NCBI GenBank assembly: GCA_963771985.1
Contig: CAVYVO010000014.1
Location: 558,001 to 622,000 of the forward strand
Source: Trebonia sp963771985
Lineage (GTDB): Bacteria > Actinomycetota > Actinomycetes > Streptosporangiales > Streptosporangiaceae
Reading direction: 5' to 3'
Length of the DNA: 64,000 nt
In this document: positions 1-7,193 of the stretch, piece after piece
How the letters are laid out: each line of letters starts with the position of its first letter
Numbering within the stretch: position 1 is the first letter of the stretch
Notes under the pieces: model-generated
The model's database searches: none
Told to the model about the DNA's origin: nothing
The model's input: only the letters and a program-made list of their open reading frames with translations
Position numbers and translations under genes: made by a program

Positions 1-348
1 AGGGCCGGCAAGGGGCCGTTCAGGAACCTCAGCCTCGGCGGCGAGCACCTGCACCACTACATGTGGGGCATCGGCATACTGGCCGGCGTGGGCGGGGTGG
101 CGGTGCGTGGCACCGAAGAGCTGCGCCGCCACCCGGTCACCGCGGTCGCCTACGGCACCGGCCTGGCCCTCATCGTCGACGAGTTCGCGCTGCTGCTCGA
201 CCTCGAAGACGTCTACTGGGCCAAACAGGGCCGGATCTCCGTGGACCTCGCGGTCGGCGGAAGCTCACTGGCCGGCACCTACTTCGCGGCACTCCCGGTC
301 CTGCGCAAGGTGGCCGACCGCCATCTCCCCGCATCGCGGGCCTCCTGA
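1..348 (+). CDS. C-terminal part of an integral membrane protein (5'-truncated by window edge)
   Basis: The frame is open from base 1, so the start lies outside the window. The visible 115 residues begin RAGKGPFRNLSLGGEHLHHY and contain hydrophobic stretches (around WGIGILAGVGGVAV, VAYGTGLALIVDEFALLL and GGSSLAGTYFAALPVL) that look like two or three membrane segments. The His-rich HLHHY and the acidic DEFALLLDLEDVYW are the only distinctive motifs. I do not recognise a family with a defined function; conserved actinobacterial integral membrane protein is the safest description. It ends in TGA at 346-348 and is followed by a gene-free stretch carrying a dispersed repeat. Confidence 0.7.
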   Translation, partial: RAGKGPFRNLSLGGEHLHHYMWGIGILAGVGGVAVRGTEELRRHPVTAVAYGTGLALIVDEFALLLDLEDVYWAKQGRISVDLAVGGSSLAGTYFAALPVLRKVADRHLPASRAS

Positions 349-717
349 CGGAGGGGCCGATCGGTCGCTAGGCGTGTCGTTCAGGGGTGCAATCCGCCCT
401 GAGCGGCACGAAGTTTCCGCCCTTGCACATATCCGGAGGGGTATCAGAGAGGGACGATGCTCATGATCATGGGTCATTTGCGGCGAATAGCGCCGTTTTT
501 GACCCACAATCATGAAGCCGCTTGCCGAGCCGCCGCCATCAGAAGGCGAAATATAGGGCAAAGTAGGACATATATCGCCAAATATCTCGCCGGTGCGCCG
601 AAGATCCCGGCTCGTCAATTCCTTTAAGAGCCCGAGCGCCTGGGGCCGGGCCGGGCGCGTCGCAGCGATGGCGGGGTATCAATCTTCGTGATCATGAAAT
701 CTGTTCGAACAAATACC
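349..717. other. Intergenic region between convergent genes, mostly occupied by repeats
   Basis: No credible gene is seen. Positions 413-579 are copy A of a 167-bp dispersed repeat. A solo half-site TTCGTGATCATG lies at about 689-700, followed by the near-palindrome ATACCC-TATG-GGGGTAT at about 715-731, which touches the broken end of the DUF4011 fragment. The octamer GTTCGAAC lies within TGTTCGAACA near 704. Confidence 0.6.
413..579. repeat. 167-bp dispersed repeat, copy A (CATGATC inverted-repeat family)
   Basis: It aligns without gaps over 167 bp to 18157-18323. At its heart is a long inverted repeat: left arm CATGATCATGGGTCA (462-476) and right arm TGACCCACAATCATG (500-514), 13 of 15 pairing. 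A nested CGGCG/CGCCG stem (481-485/491-495) lies in the loop. The loop is identical in both copies. A downstream block AAATATAGGGCAA is also shared. It sits between a + gene and a - gene that converge. Confidence 0.75.
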
Positions 718-1335
718 CTATGGGGGTATACCGGACAGGATGAGTCCTTTCCCGCACCGAGGTCCCGGGATCTCGCCGTGGGCGGCGGCCTTGGCGAGCT
801 GGGCGGCGATGCGTTCGGTGCTGGGCTTCTCGATGACGGCGCCGAGCACGCTCGCCAGCTTGTGCAGCAGCACCGGATTCACCTCGACGTCGTCGTCCAG
901 CGTGAGGTCGAAGTCGTCGTACCGGGCGCGCGTCGGCGTGATGGTGAGGGCGCGCAGCAGCACAGGCGCCGCGGGCTCGAGGAAGAGCTCGTCCCAGCGG
1001 GCCAGGCCGGCGGCCAGGTAGCCGGCCCTGATGCCCCGTTCTTCCTGAAGCTCGCGCGCCTCGCGGTAGATCGTCTGCATGCGGCGGATGGCGTCGGCTC
1101 GCTGGTCGGCGTCGGTTTGGAAGAGCCTGGTCAGCCTGGTGTGACCGGTCTTCTCGAACCGCTCGAGGGCGTCGGGGTCGGCAGCGGCGAGGTCCAGGGT
1201 GCCGGCCCGGCGGTCCTTGTAGTAGAGCAGCGTGTTCCGGCCGCCGAGATCAGTCAGCGCGTCGGTCCACTGCCGCCGAGCGGCGGCGACTAGTTCGAGC
1301 CGACGAGCGTCGTTCGTCTCGTGCGGTTGGGTCAC
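718..1335 (-). pseudogene. DUF4011 N-terminal fragment of a large helicase-type protein (truncated)
   Basis: The 205-residue product begins near a GTG and contains WTDALTDLGGRNTLLYYKDRR, followed by a long helical region, which resembles the DUF4011 domain. That domain is normally the first module of proteins well over 1000 residues carrying superfamily I helicase and nuclease modules. Here the match stops around EIPG, where relatives continue for more than a thousand residues, and the frame closes after an unrelated tail (RCGKGLILSGIPP). The break point coincides with an ATACCC/GGGTAT near-palindrome and a CATGATC half-site, suggesting loss of the rest by a repeat-associated deletion. No helicase motif survives, so catalysis is not expected. 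Family assignment is from motif memory. Confidence 0.6.
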
Positions 1336-1451
1336 GGGCGCTCCTGCTCTCGGAGGCCCGTCAGTTACCCGCGCGAATGGGAGATAAACCCTTTTTCATC
1401 CCGAACGGGCCGGTGGCGTCTTGACGGCGGTCACGCTTAATCACTAAATTG

Positions 1452-1471
1452 CTAGTCAACTAAGACACTAG
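1452..1471. promoter_or_regulatory. Candidate YtrA-type operator (CTAGT-N10-ACTAG)
   Basis: A perfect 5-bp inverted repeat, CTAGT (1452-1456) and ACTAG (1467-1471), lies 11 bp upstream of the GntR start in an otherwise AT-rich promoter stretch. YtrA-family regulators usually repress their own operon from a short palindrome next to the start, so autoregulation is inferred. It also lies in the divergent space facing the DUF4011 fragment. Confidence 0.5.
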
Positions 1472-1482
1472 GTGGCTGACAG

Positions 1483-1893
1483 ATGATCAACTTCCGGGTA
1501 GACGGGCGGTCGGGGGTGCCGCCGTACCTGCAGATCGTCCAGCAGGTACGGCAGGCGCTGCGGATGGGCGTGCTGAACATGGGAGACCAGCTCCCCACGG
1601 TGCGGGAAGTGGTCGCGGAGGTGGCGGTCAACCCGAACACCGTGCTCAAGGCCTACCGCGACCTCGAGCGCGAGGGGCTGGTCGAGGCACGCGCCGGCCA
1701 GGGGACGTTCGTGCGGGGGCGGCCGCCGGGACCGCCGCCGGGCATCCACTCCCGGCTGGGCCACAGCCTGGCGCGCTGGGTCCGGGAGGCCCGCGCGGCC
1801 GGGCTCGACGACGAATCGATCGAGTCGCTGCTGCGGGTCACGCTGCGGACGGACTCGGCGGTTCTTGATTCGGATTCGGAGGAGATCGCGTGA
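1483..1893 (+). CDS. GntR family transcriptional regulator, YtrA subfamily
   Basis: At 136 residues this is the typical short YtrA length: an N-terminal winged helix (residues ~10-80, VPPYLQIVQQVRQAL, LPTVREVVAEVAVNPNTVLKAYRDLEREGLVEARAGQGTFV) and only a small helical tail, with no large effector domain. YtrA regulators control adjacent ABC transporter genes and respond to envelope stress or antibiotics in other Gram-positives. The ATG has a GGTGG seven bases upstream. Its TGA overlaps a GTG (GTGA, 1890-1893) that would be the coupled start of the ATPase. The regulator is intact although the two genes it presumably controls are damaged. Confidence 0.9.
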   Translation: MINFRVDGRSGVPPYLQIVQQVRQALRMGVLNMGDQLPTVREVVAEVAVNPNTVLKAYRDLEREGLVEARAGQGTFVRGRPPGPPPGIHSRLGHSLARWVREARAAGLDDESIESLLRVTLRTDSAVLDSDSEEIA

Positions 1894-1937
1894 GCGCGGC
1901 GATTTAGACTCATGAGCTGTCGAAGCGGTACCGGCGG

Positions 1938-2792
1938 GTGCCCGCGCTCACCGACTGCTCCGTTACGGTGCCCGAGAGCCGGATCTCCGCGCTCATCGGG
2001 CCGAACGGCGCGGGCAAGACCACGCTGCTGCGGCTGCTCGCCGGGCTGGCCAGCCCGACCGGCGGCACCGCTGCCGTGCTCGGCGGCGCGCCGCGCCAGG
2101 ACCCGGCGTTCCTGGCCGGGATCGGCTACCTCGCCCAGGAGATCCCGCTGTACCGGCGGCTTTCGGCGGAGGACCACATCCGCGTCGGCGGCCACCTGAA
2201 CCCGCGCTGGGACGCTTCTTCGGCGCGGACCCGGCTGCGAGAACTGAACATCCCGCTCGACCGCGCCGTCGGTTCGCTGTCGGGCGGCCAGCGCGCCCAG
2301 GTCGCGCTGGCGCTCACGCTGGCCAAGCGGCCCCGGGTGCTGCTGCTCGACGAGCCGGTCGCGGCGCTCGACCCGCTGGCGCGGCGGCACTTCCTCGGCA
2401 CGCTGACAGCCGCGGTGGCCGAAGCCGACGGGGAACTCACCGTCGTGCTGTCCTCGCACCTGATCGCCGACCTGGAGCGGGTCTGCGATCACATCATCTT
2501 GCTCACCGAATCCCGGGTGCAGCTGTGCGGGGACATCGAGGCGCTGCTCGCCGAGCACAAGATCCTGGTCGGGCCGCGCAAGGACACCCATGCGCTGGAG
2601 CGGGCGCACACGGTCGTGCACACCGTGCGGACGGCGCGCCAGGCGACGCTGCTCGTCCGGCTCAACGGCGCGATGCTAGATCCCGCGTACGAGGCTTCGG
2701 ACGTGGACCTCAAGGAACTGGTGCTCGGCTACATGGGCGCCTCGGCGACCCCGGCGTACGCGCACCTCGCGAGCGTGGGAGAAGACCAATGA
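1938..2792 (+). CDS. ABC transporter ATP-binding protein with an amber codon near its natural start
   Basis: Walker A (GPNGAGKTT), Q-loop (YLAQEIPLY), signature (LSGGQRAQVALAL), Walker B (VLLLDEP) and the switch His (SSHLI) are all present, so the core is a complete ABC ATPase, probably energising an export or self-resistance system. The natural start is almost certainly the GTG at 1890 overlapping the regulator stop: it reads M-S-A-A-I-stop-T-H-E-L-S-K-R-Y, where TAG at 1905-1907 replaces codon 6 and the frame then continues perfectly. The next usable start is GTG 1938, which would omit beta-strand 1 and the A-loop Tyr (KRY). The gene is either a pseudogene, a reinitiating variant, or a sequencing error. 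It overlaps the next gene by ATGA. Confidence 0.75.
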   Translation: MPALTDCSVTVPESRISALIGPNGAGKTTLLRLLAGLASPTGGTAAVLGGAPRQDPAFLAGIGYLAQEIPLYRRLSAEDHIRVGGHLNPRWDASSARTRLRELNIPLDRAVGSLSGGQRAQVALALTLAKRPRVLLLDEPVAALDPLARRHFLGTLTAAVAEADGELTVVLSSHLIADLERVCDHIILLTESRVQLCGDIEALLAEHKILVGPRKDTHALERAHTVVHTVRTARQATLLVRLNGAMLDPAYEASDVDLKELVLGYMGASATPAYAHLASVGEDQ

Positions 2793-3803
2793 CCTGGCTC
2801 GTCTGGCGCCAGTACCGGGCACAGGGGGCGGCCGCCCTGGCGTTGCTGGCGGCATTCGCGGCCGTGCTGGTCGTGACCGGGCTGCAAATGGCGTCGCAGT
2901 GGCACTCCGTGGTCGCCGCGTGCACCGCCCACGCGGCGGGCGCCAGCGCGTGCCTCGACGTGTCGCTGGGCGGCTCGCATGCCCAGGACCTGATCCTCCT
3001 TAGCCTTATCGTGCCCGCCGTGCTCGGGTTCCTGTGGGGGGCGCCGCTGGTGGCGCAGGAGCTGGAGACCGGGACGGTCAACTTCGCCTGGACGCAGAGC
3101 ATCACCAAGACACGCTGGCTTTCCGTCAAGGCCGGCTGGCTGCTGCTCGCCGCCGCGCTCTGGGGCGGCGCTCTGGGGCGGCGCGGTCGGCGCCCTGGCC
3201 ACCTGGTGGTCGGGCCCGCGCAACGCCCTCTCCCAGGACCAGTTCCAGCCGGGCAACTTCGACACGCAGGGCATCGTCCCGGTCGGCTACGCGGTGTTCG
3301 CGACCGCGCTCGGGATCGTGGCTGGCACGCTGCTGCGCCGGACCGTCGTGGCGATCGCCGTGACGATCGGCGGGTTCATCGGGGTGCGCCTGCTGATTGC
3401 CGACCTCCTCCGGCAGCACTACCTGCCAGCGGTCACGGCCTACTACAAGCCGGGGAGCGCGTACTCGCCACCGGGAGCGCCCTGGGTGGTTTCGCAGGGG
3501 GCCGTCAACAAGTATGGGCAGGTCTTCGCGGCAGACTCCGGTCCTCAGGTCATTGGCGTGCCGGTCAGCGCTCTTCCAGCTTCCTGCCACAACCGTCTGT
3601 TCAACGGCCCGGATTCGCTGACCAAGGCGCACCTGCACCAGGCGATCTCCTGCCTGCAGGCGTCCGGGTTCCGCGGCTTCACCACCTATCAGCCCGCCTA
3701 CCGCTACTGGCCGTTCCAGGGCATCGAGACCGGGATCTACGTGGCGCTGGCCGCCGCGCTGCTCGCGGTCACGTTCGCCGTGGTCCGCCGAAGGGACGCG
3801 TGA
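2789..3803 (+). pseudogene. ABC transporter permease, frameshifted by a 13-bp tandem duplication
   Basis: It starts at ATG 2789 overlapping the ATPase stop and reads MTWLVWRQYRAQ with hydrophobic segments up to AGWLLLAAALWGGA, then leaves frame at a 13-bp tandem duplication (3157-3182). The remainder continues in another frame (FATALGIVAGTLLRRTVVAIAV ... FAVVRRRDA) to TGA at 3801-3803. Removing one 13-bp unit restores ALWGGAVGALATWWSGPRN, which matches the intact downstream paralogue (VSGLVSVLVTWWSGPNN). About six membrane segments would be encoded if intact. Both copies share the motif WTQSIT(K/R) and a large extracytoplasmic region before the last helix. Confidence 0.85.
3157..3182 (+). repeat. 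13-bp perfect tandem duplication inside a permease gene
   Basis: The unit GCTCTGGGGCGGC occurs at 3157-3169 and again at 3170-3182 with no gap. Thirteen is not a multiple of three, so the second copy shifts the frame. Loss of one unit by slippage would repair the gene. Confidence 0.95.
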
Positions 3804-3808
3804 TCGCG

Positions 3809-4831
3809 ATGAGCTGGCTGATCTGGCGGGTATACCGCGCGCAGGCGGCGGCCGCCGCTGTGCTCCTCGCCGCGCTCGCGGCGCTGCTGCTGGTCACCGG
3901 CGTGCAGATGGCGGCGCAGTGGCACTCGGCGCTGGCCGGATGTACCCCGTTGCACAACTGCGGGAACCTCTCGAACACGCTGTTCCTCGGCAGCCACGCC
4001 GTCGGGTTCCTCGTGATCATGACGCTCGGGGTGCCCGTCGTCCTGGGCATGCTGTGCGGCGCGCCGCTGGCAGCCCACGAGTTCGAAACCGGCACCAGCC
4101 AGTTCGCGTGGACGCAGAGCATCACGCGCCGGCGGTGGCTGGCCTTCAAGGCGGGCTGGCTGCTGCTGGCGGCGGCCGCGGTCAGTGGTCTCGTCTCGGT
4201 ACTGGTCACCTGGTGGTCCGGGCCGAACAACGCGTTCCAGGCGAACGCGTTCGACCCCGGCCGGTTCGACATCATGGGCATCGTCCCGGTGGGGTACGCG
4301 GTGTTCGCGATGGCCCTCGGCATCACCGCGGGCGCGCTGCTGCGGCGGACGCTCCCCGCCATCGCCATCACGCTGGCCGGCTTCATCGCCGTGCGGTCCG
4401 TGATCTTCCTCTGGGTGCGCCCGCACTTCATCACGCCGGTCACCACGTATCTCCCGGTCAGCAGCACGTTCACTCCGGTCGGCGGCACCTGGCAGCTGGC
4501 CGCCGGCTACGTGGGCGCCGACGGCCGGCCGATCGCCATCCCGCAGTCGACGAACGGGCTGGTGGTCAGCAGTATCGGCGGCGCGATCCCGGTCTCCGCG
4601 CTGCCGGGTCCGTGCCAGGCGCTGGCAAGCGGCGCCGACCGGTCATTCAGCCCCGCCGCCCAGCAGGCCGTGCTGGCTTGCGCGCAGGCGCACCACGTCC
4701 GCGCCTATGTCACTTACCAGCCGGCCAGCCGCTACTGGGCGTTCCAGGGCATCGAGACCGGGATCTTCGTGGTGCTCGCCGCCGCGCTGCTCGCCGTCGC
4801 CTTCGCGGTGGTGACCCGCCGGGACGCCTAG
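3809..4831 (+). CDS. ABC transporter permease (intact paralogue)
   Basis: The 340-residue membrane protein starts MSWLIWRVYRAQ and is a tandem paralogue of the broken gene just upstream, sharing the order of helices and the motifs HEFETGTSQFAWTQSITRRRW, GIVPVGYAVFAMALGITAG and the final FQGIETGIFVVLAAALLAVAFAVV. A long region between the fifth and last hydrophobic segments (about residues 205-305) is probably outside the membrane. It likely formed a heteromeric pair with its neighbour and was driven by the upstream ATPase under YtrA control. The substrate is unknown. A GTG at 3800 is an alternative start, but the paralogue begins at the ATG. Confidence 0.85.
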   Translation: MSWLIWRVYRAQAAAAAVLLAALAALLLVTGVQMAAQWHSALAGCTPLHNCGNLSNTLFLGSHAVGFLVIMTLGVPVVLGMLCGAPLAAHEFETGTSQFAWTQSITRRRWLAFKAGWLLLAAAAVSGLVSVLVTWWSGPNNAFQANAFDPGRFDIMGIVPVGYAVFAMALGITAGALLRRTLPAIAITLAGFIAVRSVIFLWVRPHFITPVTTYLPVSSTFTPVGGTWQLAAGYVGADGRPIAIPQSTNGLVVSSIGGAIPVSALPGPCQALASGADRSFSPAAQQAVLACAQAHHVRAYVTYQPASRYWAFQGIETGIFVVLAAALLAVAFAVVTRRDA

Positions 4832-4846
4832 CGGCCTCCCGCCTGG

Positions 4847-5875
4847 TCAGGAGGCGCGGATGGCTTCGGCTACCAGGTCGAAGGAGCGGCGGCGGTCGGC
4901 GGGGTCGTATGTCTGGGTGGTGATCATGAGCTCGTCGGCCTCGGTGCTCTTGAGCAGGCTCTCCAGGCCCGAGCGGACCGTGTCCTGGGCGCCGATCAGC
5001 TGGGTCGCCTGGCGGTCGGCGATGAACTCGCGCTCCAGGTCGCTGTACGGGTAGGCCGCCGCCTCCTCCGGGGCGGGGATCCGCCCAGGGCGGCCCTGCC
5101 GCAGCCGCAGGAACGACAGCGCGGACGAGCCGGCCAGGTAGCGGGCGCGCTCGTCGGTCTCGGCGCAGATCACCCCGGCGGCGACCATCGCGTACGGCTT
5201 GTCCAGTGTCGCCGAGGGCCGGAACGACTCGCGGTACAGGGCCAGCGCCGGCAGCGTGTTGTGCGGCATGAAGTGGTGCGCGAACGCGAACGGCAGGCCG
5301 AGCGCGCCGGCCACCTGGGCGCTGTACCCGCTGGAACCGAGCAGCCACATGTCCGGCCCCGCGCCCTCGCCGGGGACAGCGTGCACGGTGGTGTTCGGGT
5401 GGCCGGCCGGCCACTCCCCCGTGAAGAAGCCCAGCAGGTCGGCGAGCTGGCGCGGGAAGTCGTCCGGGCCGCGGTGCCGCAGCGCCGCGGCGGTGGCCTG
5501 GTCGGTGCCCGGCGCCCGGCCGATACCCAGGTCGATGCGGCCCGGGTGGAGCGCCTCGAGCATGCCGAACTGCTCTGCCACGACCAGGGAGGTGTGGTTG
5601 GGCAGCATCACGCCGCCGGAGCCGACCCGGATGCTGGCCGTCGCGTCGGCGATGTGGCCGATCAGCACCGGCGGGGACGAACTGGCGATCCCCGGCATGC
5701 CGTGGTGCTCGGCCACCCAGAACCGGGTGAAGCCCAGGCGTTCGACCTGCCTGGCCAGTTCGATCGTGGCGCGCAGCGCCGCGCCCGCGGTGCCGCCTTC
5801 GGGGATGGGAGCCAGGTCGAGCACCGAAAGCGGTGCTCCGTTGAGGGTCAGGGAAACGTCAGTAATACCGGCCAC
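4847..5875 (-). CDS. LLM-class flavin-dependent oxidoreductase (MsnO8-like)
   Basis: A luciferase-like TIM-barrel monooxygenase. The beginning LSVLDLAPIPEG, then FWVAEHHGMPGIASSSPPVLIGHIA, SGGVMLPNH and GRIDLGIGRAPGTD follow the pattern of the MsnO8 subfamily, which uses reduced flavin supplied by a separate reductase. The substrate cannot be predicted. I place the start at the GTG giving VAGITDVSLTLNG; an in-frame GTG at 5923 would add 16 non-conserved residues, and neither has a strong ribosome site. The gene converges on the ABC permease (15-bp gap) and is divergent from the glycosyltransferase genes. Confidence 0.85.
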   Translation of the reverse strand: MAGITDVSLTLNGAPLSVLDLAPIPEGGTAGAALRATIELARQVERLGFTRFWVAEHHGMPGIASSSPPVLIGHIADATASIRVGSGGVMLPNHTSLVVAEQFGMLEALHPGRIDLGIGRAPGTDQATAAALRHRGPDDFPRQLADLLGFFTGEWPAGHPNTTVHAVPGEGAGPDMWLLGSSGYSAQVAGALGLPFAFAHHFMPHNTLPALALYRESFRPSATLDKPYAMVAAGVICAETDERARYLAGSSALSFLRLRQGRPGRIPAPEEAAAYPYSDLEREFIADRQATQLIGAQDTVRSGLESLLKSTEADELMITTQTYDPADRRRSFDLVAEAIRAS

Positions 5876-6022
5876 GCAAGGGGCCAACACCGGCGGGCGG
5901 AGAGTTCTTCCTGAGCCGGGCACGGTCTTTTGGACCGGAAAGCATTAATTGTCATCGATAGTTCGTCCGTACGTAACGGTGTCTTGGCGGAATTCGAACA
6001 CGTCGTGGGCGACCTTGTGGGC

Positions 6023-7165
6023 ATGAGGATCGCGATCATTACGGAGTCGTTCCCGCCCGATGTCAACGGCGTCGCACACTGCGTAGTGCGCGTGGCAGAA
6101 AACCTCGTTCGCAAGGGCCACCACCCCCTGGTCGTTGCCCCTGAGTCCGCGCGCGCCACCCCGGTCGCTGACAGCCAGTTCCCCTACCCGGTGGAACGGG
6201 TCAAGTCCGTCCGCCTGCCCGGATACCCCACCTTCCGACTCGGCCTGCCGGGGCCGCGGACCCGTCGCGCCATCGCCCGGCACGATACCGAGGTCGTTCA
6301 CCTGGCCAGCCCGGTCGCGCTCGGCGCGTGGGGCAGCCATGTCGCCAGGGCCATGGACCTGCCGACGGTCGCCGTCTACCAGACCGACCTGCCGAACTAT
6401 GCCCGCGCCTACCGGCTCGGCGCGGTCACCGAGGCGTTCGCGTGGCGCTGGCTGCGCGACATCCATAACGCGGCCGGGCGCACCCTCGCCCCCTCCAGCA
6501 TGACGGCCGCGGACCTGCACGCCCACGGGATCGAGCGGGTGCGGCTGTGGGGACGCGGCGTGGACACCGAGCGGTTTCAGCCCGCGAGGCGCGACGAGCG
6601 GCTGCGCGCCGAACTCGCGCCCGGCGGTGAGATGATCGTCGGCTACGTGGGCCGGCTGGCGATCGAGAAACGGGTCGACCTGCTCGCGGCCGTCGCCGGC
6701 CTGCCGGGTGTCCGGCTCGCGGTGACCGGCGGCGGGCCGATGGAGGAGGAACTCAGGCAGGCCATCCCGTCGGCGGTCTTTCTGGGCGAACGGCACGGCG
6801 AGGACCTGGCGCGGATCTACGCCAGCCTCGACGTCTTCGTGCACACCGGTCCGTTCGAGACCTTCGGCCAGACGATCCAGGAAGCCGGCGCCAGCGGCCT
6901 GCCCGTCATCGCGCCTGCCGCCGGCGGCCCAGTTGACCTGGTGGAGGAGGGGGTGACCGGGTTCCTCGTGCCGCCGTGCGACGGCGACGCGCTCGCCGCG
7001 GCGGTCGGCAGGCTCGCATCCGACAAGGCGCTGCGCTCAGCGATGAGCCAGGCAGCGCGCCGCCGGGTGCTCGGTCGTACCTGGGCCGCCCTGGTCGACG
7101 AGCTCATCGGCCACTACCAAGCCGTCATCGGCGCCGAAGCCACCCCCGCTCGGATGGCCGCATGA
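6023..7165 (+). CDS. GT4-type glycosyltransferase (MgtA/PimB-like mannosyltransferase family)
   Basis: The 380-residue GT-B fold protein begins MRIAIITESFPPDVNGVAH, typical of the actinobacterial alpha-mannosyltransferase MgtA group. The C-terminal donor domain has YVGRLAIEKRVD and the E-x7-E motif in GPFETFGQTIQEAGASGLPVIAP. Such enzymes transfer mannose from GDP-mannose onto lipid or glycan acceptors on the cytoplasmic side of the membrane; the exact acceptor here is not known. The start at 6023 was chosen because the family begins at MRI; the 31 upstream residues in the same frame are not family-like. A second glycosyltransferase and an SGNH hydrolase follow closely on the same strand. Confidence 0.9.
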   Translation: MRIAIITESFPPDVNGVAHCVVRVAENLVRKGHHPLVVAPESARATPVADSQFPYPVERVKSVRLPGYPTFRLGLPGPRTRRAIARHDTEVVHLASPVALGAWGSHVARAMDLPTVAVYQTDLPNYARAYRLGAVTEAFAWRWLRDIHNAAGRTLAPSSMTAADLHAHGIERVRLWGRGVDTERFQPARRDERLRAELAPGGEMIVGYVGRLAIEKRVDLLAAVAGLPGVRLAVTGGGPMEEELRQAIPSAVFLGERHGEDLARIYASLDVFVHTGPFETFGQTIQEAGASGLPVIAPAAGGPVDLVEEGVTGFLVPPCDGDALAAAVGRLASDKALRSAMSQAARRRVLGRTWAALVDELIGHYQAVIGAEATPARMAA

Positions 7166-7193
7166 GCATTACATGGACGAGAACGGGCGGCCC

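Noticed and set aside
704..713. TGTTCGAACA considered as a LexA/SOS box
   Set aside because: The half-sites abut without the four-base spacer of actinobacterial SOS boxes, and no DNA-damage gene starts here.
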